A DNA stretch of 64,000 bases, taken from positions 33,298-97,297 of the forward strand of contig WRBI01000005.1 in the NCBI GenBank assembly GCA_009784625.1, read 5' to 3'. Below, one piece after another: positions 42,221-51,158 of this stretch. The notes under the pieces were generated by a model that had not been told where the DNA came from, searched no databases, and worked only from the letters and a program-made list of their open reading frames with translations. Position 1 is the first letter of the stretch; every line of letters starts with the position of its first letter. The DNA is from Oscillospiraceae bacterium (lineage in GTDB: Bacteria > Bacillota > Clostridia > Oscillospirales > Ruminococcaceae). A program made the position numbers and the translations under genes.

Positions 42221-43324
42221 TTAGCCGTTGTTGGGTTTTACCATACTGGCAATTGATTGAATGTGCTCTAACATAACATTGTATGTTTCCGCGATACGCG
42301 AAAACGCATCGTCAAATGGTAGCTGCCCTTTTTCTAATCGCCCTAAAGCGTCGTCTAATGCATTTATGGCATATCGATTGTAACTTGCATAAAGTGGCGT
42401 GTCCGGCGTATGCGTGCTCAAAACATTGGAATACGCAAAGATATGCGGTAAACCGAGCGCTTCATTGACTCCCCCCCCCCGAGCATCCTCTTCCAGTAGT
42501 ATAGAATATTTTCTCCTGCTCAAAGTATAAATATGAGCATGTACGCGATACCCTACATGCAAGTCACATTCATCGTAAATTTGCATTCCCTGACTTCCAT
42601 AAGATATGTCGCTAACGTGTATGTTAAGTTTCTCGGCCTCACTTACAAGACGTGCGTACCCTTGCGCTTTAGCCGACGAAGTATAGTAATCCTCTAAAAT
42701 GCCTCGATGAAACAGCATGTGCATATCTGCATGAGAAAAATGATTTCTCATATACCTAATGAGGTCTAAAGCTTGCTCTTCGTTGATTTCTACTCTGTTG
42801 CAATCTGAAATACACACTTTTTCAAACTTTAAAAGTTTGGTTGGCTGCTCAATTGCCCCCGGAGCGAACCAAACCGGGCATCCAGTCATGACTGTATTGG
42901 CATAACCGTTATTTTTGAGGACACGCACTGTATGCCAGTCACGACATCCAAGCACCTTTGTGTCCGCTGTTACTCTGTCGAGAAGTATTTTTACATTCTC
43001 GTCAAGTATATAAGTGTATATCTGCTCATCTGTAATATTGCGCCCATACCAACCTACGCCAAGAGCAAAAATTTTAGTGTGGATGCTATCAAGAACAGAA
43101 ACCAAGGGATCCCAGACCTTATTTGTATAAGCTGGCCCACCAGCCAAAACGACTACATCGCTCATATTAAGTTCTTTTATTATTTCAGGTTTAGCACACT
43201 CTTTCCTGATAATCACTTGTATTTCTGCATTAGGATATACATGCAAAAGTAAGGCTTTACTACAGTATGCTATCATAAAATCTCCAGCATTTTTATGCGC
43301 ACCACTAATTAAAGCAATCTTCAT
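42221..43324 (-). CDS. Polysaccharide pyruvyl transferase family protein with an internal G10 tract
   Basis: A 367-residue protein of the CsaB/WcaK-type pyruvyl transferase family: MKIALISGAHKNAGDFMIAY, then VVVLAGGPAYTNKVWDP, ALGVGWYGR and the C-terminal HVGYRVHAHIYTLSRRKYSI block. The family moves a ketal pyruvyl group from phosphoenolpyruvate to a sugar; some members may have other substrates. The codons for Arg-Gly-Gly-Gly after LEEDA are written with an uninterrupted run of ten G (42472-42481), so slippage could switch the gene off. Confidence 0.85.
   Translation of the reverse strand: MKIALISGAHKNAGDFMIAYCSKALLLHVYPNAEIQVIIRKECAKPEIIKELNMSDVVVLAGGPAYTNKVWDPLVSVLDSIHTKIFALGVGWYGRNITDEQIYTYILDENVKILLDRVTADTKVLGCRDWHTVRVLKNNGYANTVMTGCPVWFAPGAIEQPTKLLKFEKVCISDCNRVEINEEQALDLIRYMRNHFSHADMHMLFHRGILEDYYTSSAKAQGYARLVSEAEKLNIHVSDISYGSQGMQIYDECDLHVGYRVHAHIYTLSRRKYSILLEEDARGGGVNEALGLPHIFAYSNVLSTHTPDTPLYASYNRYAINALDDALGRLEKGQLPFDDAFSRIAETYNVMLEHIQSIASMVKPNNG
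42472..42481 (-). repeat. Poly-G tract (10 G on the coding strand) inside a gene
   Basis: Ten consecutive C on the + strand. Ten keeps the pyruvyl transferase frame open; nine or eleven would shift it and truncate the protein after about 280 residues. Confidence 0.85.
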
Positions 43325-43636
43325 CTTTTGTTCTCCCTATTGTTTTATGATCAAACCAATATGCTTAGCCTCATTCGTGTTCAGAGATTGTCCTGTATAA
43401 GTCCTTTATGCAGGGTAACGACACGAAAAATAATCTGTTTCATGTACTGCAAAGTATTTTTTGCCTAACAAGGGAGTTTTGCGCACCTTGCAAGATGACC
43501 TCTTAAAACGATTTGTAGTAAAGCGCATTAATTGGCAGGATATTAGATAGTTGTCGGTCATTCTCTTCAAATAAATATCGCTAAATCATCAACATATCAG
43601 GCATCGATTTGCTGAAGCGCCTTATGGGCTTAAATA
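43325..43636. other. Intergenic gap inside the glycan operon
   Basis: About 310 A+T-rich bases between the NeuB-type gene and the pyruvyl transferase gene. A hairpin CCTGTATAA/TTATGCAGG is near 43395. No gene or clear promoter is visible. Confidence 0.4.
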
Positions 43637-44716
43637 TTAAATTCTCTCTTCAAACATATCCCATTGCAAAATGGTGTCTTCATCAATGTCAACGAAAGCG
43701 CGCATATCCGTTAATTTCTCTATATCTGCAGGAGAAATACCAAAGCCGGGCCGTTTAAAGGTTAGCATCTGCCTTGTTATAGTTTCGCCCTTTACTATTG
43801 CGGCTGTGCTAGCAATTGAGCGCCGGGCATTACGTCTTGCACTTGCTTCTGTTTCCAGTGCCGTTAAATCTCCACTTCCACAAATTACATCTAAGCCACT
43901 AATTTTTTTGATAATATCTTGCGCGTCGGCGGGATCCATTGCATGATAATGGTCATTACCGCGAATTGTTTTGTCTAAAGTAAAGTGTTTCTCTACAATA
44001 ACTGCGCCAAGCAGATAGGCGGTTTTAACGATTTCTTTAGTCACATCCGGCATAGTATGATCAGAGTAACCAATTATCAAATTGGGGTATTGCTCTTTGA
44101 GGGATGCAATTTTCCTCAAATTTGCATGTTCGGGCGGGGTTGGGTACTCCAAGACACAGTGAAGCAAAACCAATGGCTGTCGGTTTATTTTACGAATTTC
44201 AGCTACCGCCATGTTTATTTCATGCGAATCAGAAGCGCCGCATGATAAGAGAATGGGTTTCCCCTTCGCGGCTTGGTATCTTATAAAAGGTAAGTTATTT
44301 AAATCAGATGATGATATTTTGTATACATTCATATGTGAATTAAGATAATCCGCACTTTCAAAGTCAAAAGCTGTAGACAAAAACTCAATACCTTTTTCTG
44401 CGCAGTAACTGGATAGCTCCGCATATTCTGGTTCGCCAAATGAATCATGTTTTCGGAACAGTTCATATTGCGACTGTGTAGGTTCTTTTGTTAAATCCCA
44501 ATAAGATGGGGAGTTTTTTACGGCGAGTGTTCCGGCTTTATAGGTTTGAAATTTTACCGCATGCACTCCACTGTCAATAGCCTCATTAATCATTAACTTT
44601 GCAGCTTCCATTGGGGAAATATTCCGCTGATCTGCAATGTCATAATAATTTACACCGATTTCAGAAATCAGTGTAAACATGTTTTTTTGCGCTCGCTCAA
44701 TTATTGTGCTTTGCAT
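43637..44716 (-). CDS. NeuB-family nonulosonic acid synthase
   Basis: A 359-residue enzyme that condenses phosphoenolpyruvate with a six-carbon amino sugar to give a nine-carbon sialic-acid-like sugar. The TIM barrel shows LISEIGVNYYD, then AVKFQTYKAGTL, YKISSSDLNNLPFI, IIGYSDHT and EKHFTLDKTIRGNDH. The C-terminal SAF (antifreeze-like) domain runs from about residue 295 (KGETITRQMLTFKRPGFGI). Whether it is a NeuB, PseI or LegI type cannot be settled by eye; the PseG-like domain next door favours the pseudaminic route. Confidence 0.9.
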   Translation of the reverse strand: MQSTIIERAQKNMFTLISEIGVNYYDIADQRNISPMEAAKLMINEAIDSGVHAVKFQTYKAGTLAVKNSPSYWDLTKEPTQSQYELFRKHDSFGEPEYAELSSYCAEKGIEFLSTAFDFESADYLNSHMNVYKISSSDLNNLPFIRYQAAKGKPILLSCGASDSHEINMAVAEIRKINRQPLVLLHCVLEYPTPPEHANLRKIASLKEQYPNLIIGYSDHTMPDVTKEIVKTAYLLGAVIVEKHFTLDKTIRGNDHYHAMDPADAQDIIKKISGLDVICGSGDLTALETEASARRNARRSIASTAAIVKGETITRQMLTFKRPGFGISPADIEKLTDMRAFVDIDEDTILQWDMFEERI

Positions 44717-44737
44717 TACCAGTTTCCTTTCAGTTGG

Positions 44738-46372
44738 TTAGATGCTTTCGCCAAGAATAATTTGCTTGACCCTATTGATTCCTTTTCGTATATCAAGTCC
44801 AAGCATGATTTCTCGCATTTCACTGCGCATTTGAGGCGTGTCAATAAGCCATATCAAAGTTTTTAATAATGTTTCCTCAGTAATGTCTCTTCCAAACCCA
44901 AGATTCAAAAAACCGTTTTCTAATGATGCAAAACCATGACTTTTTTCTCTTTGATTTTGTGCCATTACAATCGAAGGTACTGCTAAGGATGCCAATTCAA
45001 ATGTACTTCGTCCTTGTGATGTAATCGCTAAATCTGCTTGCTGCATAAACCAACTTACTTTACTTGAATTATTAAACACATATACTCCATCATCTGGACG
45101 GTCTAAAATTTTGCTTTGAACTGAATCATATGCAAGTCCTGCAACAATATTGAACTTTATTCCTTTAAATACCTCGATGTTATTGCAAATCATATCATAA
45201 CACTTTTTTGTATAATTTGCAGGATCAGCACCGCCAAACATAATAAATACATTTTCAACTTTAGTTGAAAAATTCTTTGGGTTTTTCAATAAAAATTCAT
45301 CGCGCAAATCAGCGAACTTATAACCTGTATAAACATGAGATCTATTATCTTTGTTCGAGAAAAGTGAATTAATAACTGCATCAGCTACATCTGTACCTGT
45401 TCCCATATCTTCAAATGTAATAAGGCGCTCTACATTTTCTTTTAGCTTCATGACAAAATTTTTCTCAGTATTAAGCACATCCATAACCAAAATGTCCGGT
45501 TTTATCTGCTTAACTAGGGTATGAGTATCATCATCACTTTCAATTTCGTAACAAGTAAAAAAGCTGTTTTTCAATTTTTCAACGCCTACAGGGTGATTCT
45601 TATTGCTAATAAAACATATCTCGTGGCCGGTTAGTGAGTATGCCAGCGTAAGACAGCGATAAATATGCCCCATTCCTAGTTGTCGGTCTCCATCTGCTCT
45701 GAAAGCAATCCTCTTACGTTTTATCAACGCCTCAGACAAAACCCATTCTTCTATTGTGTCAATGTCTGATCCCTCCTGCTCAGAAAGCTCATAAACATTA
45801 ACGAATGTGCCAATCCGGCTTTTAGGAGTTAAGGATAAACGCTTGCAAATAATGAAAGCCCCCGCCTCAACATAGTTGTCGGGAAGAAGCTGGCGATTTA
45901 GTCGATTGGAATAATTCGGAAGAATGGAACTGCCTTCTCTGCGCCATGAAAGGCAAGGTTTGTTTACCACGCTCAACATAGTATCAACCTCGCTGCCAAT
46001 GGTGACTTCCAGCGCCTTACCTAAAGATATGGTTGACAAATTAGGTGAGGTCGGTTGTAATGTAACTATATAATCGAATCGTTTAGACAACATTTCTTCC
46101 GCTCTAACTGTCGCATCATAAACCACTGGGTCAAGCGTAGTATCATCCTTAGAAAGTGATTCAGACCTTTGCAGTGCGATTACACCCATTTCTTGAGCGT
46201 ACTCTAAAATTTCTGAATCATCTGACGACACTACAATATGTGTAATCGCGCTGCATTTTCTTGCGGTTTGGATGCAATAGAAAATGAGGGGTCTCCCGTT
46301 TAGCAGCCGCATGTTTTTTCTTGGGATACCCTTTGAGTTGCCTCTTGCCGGAATAACTGCGAGAATATTCAA
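44738..46372 (-). CDS. Fusion of CMP-nonulosonate cytidylyltransferase (NeuA/PseF) and PseG-like UDP-sugar hydrolase
   Basis: A 544-residue bifunctional protein. Residues about 1-225 are a CMP-sugar synthetase: MNILAVIPARGNSKGIPRKN, then VVSSDDSEILEYA, LQPTSPNLS and EAGAFIICKR. Residues about 228-544 are PseG-like: RIAFRADGDRQLGMGHIYRC, then IMFGGADPANYTKKC and ITSQGRSTFELASLAVPSIV. PseG removes UDP before the NeuB-type condensation, and NeuA activates the product with CTP, so the fusion joins the steps on either side of the neighbouring synthase. Both catalytic halves look intact. Confidence 0.88.
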   Translation of the reverse strand: MNILAVIPARGNSKGIPRKNMRLLNGRPLIFYCIQTARKCSAITHIVVSSDDSEILEYAQEMGVIALQRSESLSKDDTTLDPVVYDATVRAEEMLSKRFDYIVTLQPTSPNLSTISLGKALEVTIGSEVDTMLSVVNKPCLSWRREGSSILPNYSNRLNRQLLPDNYVEAGAFIICKRLSLTPKSRIGTFVNVYELSEQEGSDIDTIEEWVLSEALIKRKRIAFRADGDRQLGMGHIYRCLTLAYSLTGHEICFISNKNHPVGVEKLKNSFFTCYEIESDDDTHTLVKQIKPDILVMDVLNTEKNFVMKLKENVERLITFEDMGTGTDVADAVINSLFSNKDNRSHVYTGYKFADLRDEFLLKNPKNFSTKVENVFIMFGGADPANYTKKCYDMICNNIEVFKGIKFNIVAGLAYDSVQSKILDRPDDGVYVFNNSSKVSWFMQQADLAITSQGRSTFELASLAVPSIVMAQNQREKSHGFASLENGFLNLGFGRDITEETLLKTLIWLIDTPQMRSEMREIMLGLDIRKGINRVKQIILGESI

Positions 46373-46379
46373 TGCTTAA

Positions 46380-47699
46380 TCACCCTAATAAAGTTCTTGC
46401 GCCATAGTGAACTTGACTTTTGGCCGGCTTTGTATCTTCTGGAAGGCACTTAGAAACAAGGATTGATCTTTTCTTGTTTTTGGGATTATCCAAACAGCGG
46501 CATTGCGGTGTACCGGCTTTGAACGCATCTCGGCGCGCGACCATTAGTTCGCTGTCGCGCCAAATATCGTACATATTATCATGCAGGATATTTCCTAATA
46601 CTGAGCGTTCAGACCTGGCACAATTACATCCAATAACATTCCCCCAAATATCTATAGCAATCGAATGAAATCGCTTGGTACATAAAAAAATCGTTTTCAT
46701 ATCTTCAACACATATAGTCTCAGTTTCCACAGGCTCAATAGTATCGTAACATTCATGAGAAGACACAGAAGCAAATGGAAAATCCTTTCGCAAGTAATCT
46801 CCACAAGATGTCAAAAAAGGTTTTATTTCCCAATAATGCGTAATATGCTTGTATTTAGCAGGTAAAACGCAAGTGTTATTGATGGAGAATCGTACTTTGT
46901 CCTTGTTCATAACTTCATGTGCAAATAGAATATTTTGTTTAATAGTAGTATAGCACGAACCTTTTCGCCAAAACTCTGAGCTTTCGGGCGAATCGCCATC
47001 TATAGAGAGCGTTAATTCTACCCGGTTACAGGGCAGGCGATTAATTTTATCCGCGTTTTCTTTCGTTAATGTCATTCCGTTCGTATATATTGTAACTGAC
47101 TTGATATTGGAATTTTGAAGTATATGTGAAATCATCTCAAACCATTCCGGGTGTAAAAGGGGTTCTCCGGGTCCGGCTAAAAAAACAGTAGAAAAAGAGT
47201 CTATATCCTTTGTTTGTTGAGCAATAGCATTGATAACTGGCCAAGAGATCAACGCATTCTTCTCAAGCATAGGGATTGATTCACCGCTTTGCCATTGACA
47301 GTATCTGCAGCGAATATTACATATATGAGAAAGGTCAATGTTGAGGCGCTGAGGCTTAAGCGTAATGCTGTGGTATAGCTTAGGCAAATCCATTTGAATT
47401 AAAGGTTCATAGTCTACTATCGCGCCTTCAAAATAAACAACATATTTTAGGTTTAATTCGGCAAGTTGTTGCGCAATCTCGCTTATAGTTCTCATTACGG
47501 TGGCGATTACCACTACCCCATTTGAACCCAGGTATGTTGATATTGCGCTTGGCGGTATAACCGGCAGCTGCAGGGAAGAGGATGTATAAAGACTGGAGTT
47601 ATTATCAGCAAATGCAACAACATCAAATTCTTGTTGAACATCAGGCAAGCTTCGTCGTCCCATCCTGCCCGCACCGAAAATCACAGCTTTCTTTTTCAT
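46380..47699 (-). CDS. Radical SAM/SPASM-like enzyme with Rossmann-like N-terminal domain, copy 2
   Basis: A 439-residue paralogue of the protein at 40914-42185 with the same layout: N-terminal AVIFGAGRMGRRSLPDV and VVAFADNNSSLY, cluster motif CNIRCRYCQWQ (CxxxCxxC) at about residue 133, GPGEPLLHP, and C-terminal Cys segments GCNCAR and CRCL. The pair differ throughout, so they are not a recent duplication and probably act on different positions or substrates. It lies eight bases upstream of the NeuA-PseG fusion. Confidence 0.8.
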   Translation of the reverse strand: MKKKAVIFGAGRMGRRSLPDVQQEFDVVAFADNNSSLYTSSSLQLPVIPPSAISTYLGSNGVVVIATVMRTISEIAQQLAELNLKYVVYFEGAIVDYEPLIQMDLPKLYHSITLKPQRLNIDLSHICNIRCRYCQWQSGESIPMLEKNALISWPVINAIAQQTKDIDSFSTVFLAGPGEPLLHPEWFEMISHILQNSNIKSVTIYTNGMTLTKENADKINRLPCNRVELTLSIDGDSPESSEFWRKGSCYTTIKQNILFAHEVMNKDKVRFSINNTCVLPAKYKHITHYWEIKPFLTSCGDYLRKDFPFASVSSHECYDTIEPVETETICVEDMKTIFLCTKRFHSIAIDIWGNVIGCNCARSERSVLGNILHDNMYDIWRDSELMVARRDAFKAGTPQCRCLDNPKNKKRSILVSKCLPEDTKPAKSQVHYGARTLLG

Positions 47700-47772
47700 A
47701 ACCGCGACTCCTTCACCTATTATTCTATGAAAACGCTAGCTCAGCTCTGAAGATTTGATTCAGGAGTTCCAG

Positions 47773-49587
47773 CTATCTAAGAATCTCGCGCAGTGCCGCG
47801 AACAGCCGGCTGTTTTCACTTTCAGTTCTGATTGCGATTCGGCAATACGACCTGCCGTCAAATCCCGCCTTGCCGGAAAGCGAACGTATGAGAATTCTGT
47901 GTTCACTTAACAGCTTTTCGGATAGCTCAAGCGAATTAAATGGCGGCAATACTTCGCACATTACAAAGTTGGCCTGAGAATCAATAACGCGCAAAAACGG
48001 CAACTCTTTCAATTCTGCAATATAATTTGTGCGTACTACTTTAAATTTACGCATTGCATCACGATAATCGTCTTTGTATTTCCCAATAATTTGTAGGAAA
48101 AACTCTGCGTAAGAATTTATGTTCCAAATAGAAATATCGCGTTTCACAGTACTGACAAACTTTTGGTCGCCTGAAGCAAGCAAGCCAAGCCTTAACCCAG
48201 GAACGCCGTAAGACTTTGAGATGCTTTTGATTACCACCATGTTTTTGTACTGGTTAAGTGTGTGCATATTCATCAAAGACTGGTTTTCAGTTGACGCGGT
48301 AAAGTCTACGAAAGATTCATCAACAATTAAGCGTATATTTTTGGTCGTCGCCCATTCGGCTATTTTCAATAGGTCTTGCTTGGGTATAAAATTTCCTGTG
48401 GGGATATCGGGATTAACCAATACAAGCGACTGTATTGGCTTATCGTCAAAAAAGTGAATCACATCATGGGCACAATACTTGAAATCTGGTAAAGGCGGGG
48501 TGAAAACAAGCAATTCATCGGGACTTTTACGATTCGGGTATTCGTCAAAAGTTGGCCGAATGATTCCCATTATTCCGTTTGTAAAACCAACGACAGATTT
48601 AATCAATTCCGCCGCGCCGTTGCCGGCGACCACATTTTTACTGCACAAGCCAAAACATTCCGCCATGATGATGTTATTTACATTAAGACCGGAAGGATAT
48701 TGACAAAGCAGTGTTTCAAAGTTTGTCTTGATTTCATCCATCAAACGCTGTGGCGGAAAAAAAGGATTTACTAAATAATGAAAATCTAGAACATCAGCAT
48801 ACCGCCAGTATCCACCATGACGCAGTTGGAATTTTTTGTATTGTTCAGCCGGTTTGGCGAAAATTGATTGAGCTATATCAAGGTCTTGCGCATTATCAAT
48901 CTCGTACCATCGTTCACCTTTTAACTTTACGGCTTTAATGTCTGGCTTTTCCAATAAAGCAATAACTTTTAGTACCTGTTCGTAATAACTGTTATTCCCG
49001 AGCGCACTGCTGTAGGCCTCAAGAAAAGGGACATAATGCGTGTTTGAAAAAGGGCGACTGAATTTATAAATGTTCACAGTCTTATAATAGCTGGAAACAT
49101 CCTTGAAATCAAATTCGCTTCTTGAAATAAAGTTTTTGATATTATTGTGTTCATCCAATTGCGTCACAGCGCCATCCATCCAGCTTTCGTACTTATCAAC
49201 CAGGACAAGGTTAGGATAAGGCTCTGACAATAAACGCTTGACAGCAGCCTCATCAAAAACAAGGTCAGATTCGAATAACAAAGTATCATCTTCTTTGAGT
49301 TCTTGACGCGCCAAAAAAAGCGAATAAATGTTATTCGTTTTTTTATAATCATTATTGTAAATAAAGTATATTGGTGTAGTAAGAGACAAGGAATTTACAA
49401 ACTTTATCAAAACTTCAGATTTATGGCCAATAACTATGATGATACGATTTAACCTATGTTTATCAAGGATTACAAGCATACGTTCGATTAAAGTAACTTC
49501 GTTTACTTTAATCATGCACTTTGGAATATCTTTTGTTAGTTCCCGAAGGCGGCGCCCCATGCCGGCGGCAAGTATAATAGCTTGCAT
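47773..49587 (-). CDS. Fusion of LicC-like nucleotidyltransferase and CobD/HisC-like PLP enzyme
   Basis: A 604-residue two-domain protein. Residues about 1-235 are a sugar/choline-phosphate nucleotidyltransferase (MQAIILAAGMGRRLRELTKD, then IPKCMIKVN and LLFESDLVFD). Residues about 248-604 are a type I PLP enzyme opening with RHGGYWRYADVLDFHYLVNP, as in CobD-type amino-acid-phosphate decarboxylases. The PLP Lys is in IKSISKSYGVPGLRLGLL and the Asp in IRLIVDESFVDF. A combined activity making a CDP-activated amino alcohol (ethanolamine, aminopropanol or serinol) fits both halves; it is an inference. ATG 49587 is used because GGGAG precedes it. First gene of the - strand operon. Confidence 0.78.
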   Translation of the reverse strand: MQAIILAAGMGRRLRELTKDIPKCMIKVNEVTLIERMLVILDKHRLNRIIIVIGHKSEVLIKFVNSLSLTTPIYFIYNNDYKKTNNIYSLFLARQELKEDDTLLFESDLVFDEAAVKRLLSEPYPNLVLVDKYESWMDGAVTQLDEHNNIKNFISRSEFDFKDVSSYYKTVNIYKFSRPFSNTHYVPFLEAYSSALGNNSYYEQVLKVIALLEKPDIKAVKLKGERWYEIDNAQDLDIAQSIFAKPAEQYKKFQLRHGGYWRYADVLDFHYLVNPFFPPQRLMDEIKTNFETLLCQYPSGLNVNNIIMAECFGLCSKNVVAGNGAAELIKSVVGFTNGIMGIIRPTFDEYPNRKSPDELLVFTPPLPDFKYCAHDVIHFFDDKPIQSLVLVNPDIPTGNFIPKQDLLKIAEWATTKNIRLIVDESFVDFTASTENQSLMNMHTLNQYKNMVVIKSISKSYGVPGLRLGLLASGDQKFVSTVKRDISIWNINSYAEFFLQIIGKYKDDYRDAMRKFKVVRTNYIAELKELPFLRVIDSQANFVMCEVLPPFNSLELSEKLLSEHRILIRSLSGKAGFDGRSYCRIAIRTESENSRLFAALREILR

Positions 49588-50092
49588 TAGTTGCTCCCTG
49601 CTCATGCGGAAATCTTATTGGTTTTTTTAGCGGCTTTCTGCTATAATTCATCGAAAACGATAGCTTTCCATAATCAAGATCGAAGAAAGCGTTTTTGAAA
49701 ATAAGGCTGTCTTAGTAGCTTTGATCTTTGAGAGAGTTCGAAGAAAAGCTTTCAATTCTGGGCTTGCATTTGATATTGTTCCTGTAAAACCTGATTTAGT
49801 CGTAAAGCTTTTTAGAGCTTGTTGAAAAGCGTAAGAGATAATAGCGATGCCAGGTTCGAATCTCGAAACATTGTAACATAAAATGTAAAGTTTTGCAAGT
49901 ATAATGGCGCAGTCAGCACACCGGATAAAACCTAATAGCCGCACCACAATCATACTGTTAGTGTACTGAGTGAGATTCAGCATTCACCCATTACACCGGC
50001 CTGCCCAGCCACTTGAGCATTGACGAGCAAGGAAACATGTTGTAAAAATCATGTGTATATGTCAACGATCGCCTACTCGCGCAAATATAGAG
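49588..50092. other. Intergenic region at the right edge of the glycan operon
   Basis: About 500 bases without a supported gene. Short open stretches on both strands (near 49650-49980) look like remnants, but none has a ribosome binding site. The - strand operon promoter should lie here; no clear consensus is seen. Confidence 0.4.
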
Positions 50093-50121
50093 TTGAAAGT
50101 TTTGTTGTTTCACGCTACAAT
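50093..50121 (+). promoter_or_regulatory. Promoter of galE
   Basis: TTGAAA (50093-50098) and TACAAT (50116-50121) are 17 bases apart, 38 bases before the galE start. Confidence 0.8.
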
Positions 50122-50159
50122 TATGTTTAAACAATAAACCAAGAAAGGGGATATCCAAA

Positions 50160-51158
50160 GTGGCGGTTTTGCTAACAGGCGGTGCGGGTTATATAGGTAG
50201 CCATACTAGCGCAGAGCTTCTCGGTGCGGGCTATAACGTTGTCATCGCTGACAACTTCTCAAACTCCACTCCTGAAACTGTACGGTGGATTGGTCAACTT
50301 GCGGGGCGTACACCAGCACTTTGCAAGGTCGATTTACTTGAGCGCGATGGCATCGACAGAGTTTTCACGCAGTACGAAATCGACAGCGTAATCCACTTTG
50401 CGGGGCTGAAAGCAGTGGGGCAATCTGTGCAAGCACCGCTTATGTACTACCACAATAACATAACGGGGACACTCAACTTGTGTGAGGCAATGAAAAAGCA
50501 TAATTGTAAGCGCATTGTGTTTTCGTCCTCTGCGACGGTTTACGGCACAGGCACAAATGTCCCATTCCGCGAGGATGATCCTTTGTCGGCAACCAACCCT
50601 TATGGCTGGACAAAACTTATGATTGAGCAAATTCTACGTGATGTGTGGGAATCTGACCACGAATGGAGCGTTGCGTTGTTGCGGTACTTCAATCCGGTGG
50701 GGGCGCACAACAGCGGCCTAATTGGCGAAGTGCCGCGCGGCGTTCCAAACAACCTAATGCCGTACATTGCGCAGGTTGCGACCGGCAAGCGCCCACATCT
50801 GAATGTGTTCGGAAACGACTATCATACACCAGACGGCACGGGTGTGCGAGATTACATGCATGTACTTGACCTCGCAAGCGGGCATATTAAGGCGCTTGAA
50901 TATATTAAGCAGAATTGCGGGGTTGAGGCGGTCAATCTCGGAACAGGCCGGGGAACCAGTGTACTTGAGATGGTAGCTGCGTTCGAGGCGGTCTCGGGGA
51001 TGCGTATTCCATATGTAATTCAGCCCCGCCGCCCAGGCGATATTTCCATATGTTATGCCGATCCAACAAAAGCCAAAGTGCTGCTTGGCTGGACAGCAAA
51101 GCGCGGTTTAGAAGAAATGTGCGCAGACCTTTGGAATTTCGCGAAAAATAATTTGTAA
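50160..51158 (+). CDS. galE: UDP-glucose 4-epimerase
   Basis: A 332-residue extended SDR that interconverts UDP-glucose and UDP-galactose (or the N-acetyl forms). The NAD motif is LLTGGAGYIGSHT at the N-terminus, FSSSATVYG holds the catalytic Ser region, and NPYGWTKLMIE contains YxxxK. RPGDISICYADPTKAK is the GalE C-terminal signature. The start is GTG 50160 after AAAGGGGATAT. It has its own promoter and may supply sugar precursors to the adjacent glycan island. Confidence 0.94.
   Translation: MAVLLTGGAGYIGSHTSAELLGAGYNVVIADNFSNSTPETVRWIGQLAGRTPALCKVDLLERDGIDRVFTQYEIDSVIHFAGLKAVGQSVQAPLMYYHNNITGTLNLCEAMKKHNCKRIVFSSSATVYGTGTNVPFREDDPLSATNPYGWTKLMIEQILRDVWESDHEWSVALLRYFNPVGAHNSGLIGEVPRGVPNNLMPYIAQVATGKRPHLNVFGNDYHTPDGTGVRDYMHVLDLASGHIKALEYIKQNCGVEAVNLGTGRGTSVLEMVAAFEAVSGMRIPYVIQPRRPGDISICYADPTKAKVLLGWTAKRGLEEMCADLWNFAKNNL

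Noticed and set aside
49845..49875. GGTTCGAATCTC looks like a tRNA T-loop.
   Set aside because: The flanking arms (CCAGG and CTCGA) do not pair and no acceptor, D or anticodon arm is present; not a tRNA or a clear attachment site.
49648..49983. A 111-codon open frame on the - strand beside the glycan operon.
   Set aside because: No ribosome binding site, no recognisable domain, and the opposite strand is equally open; at most a gene remnant.
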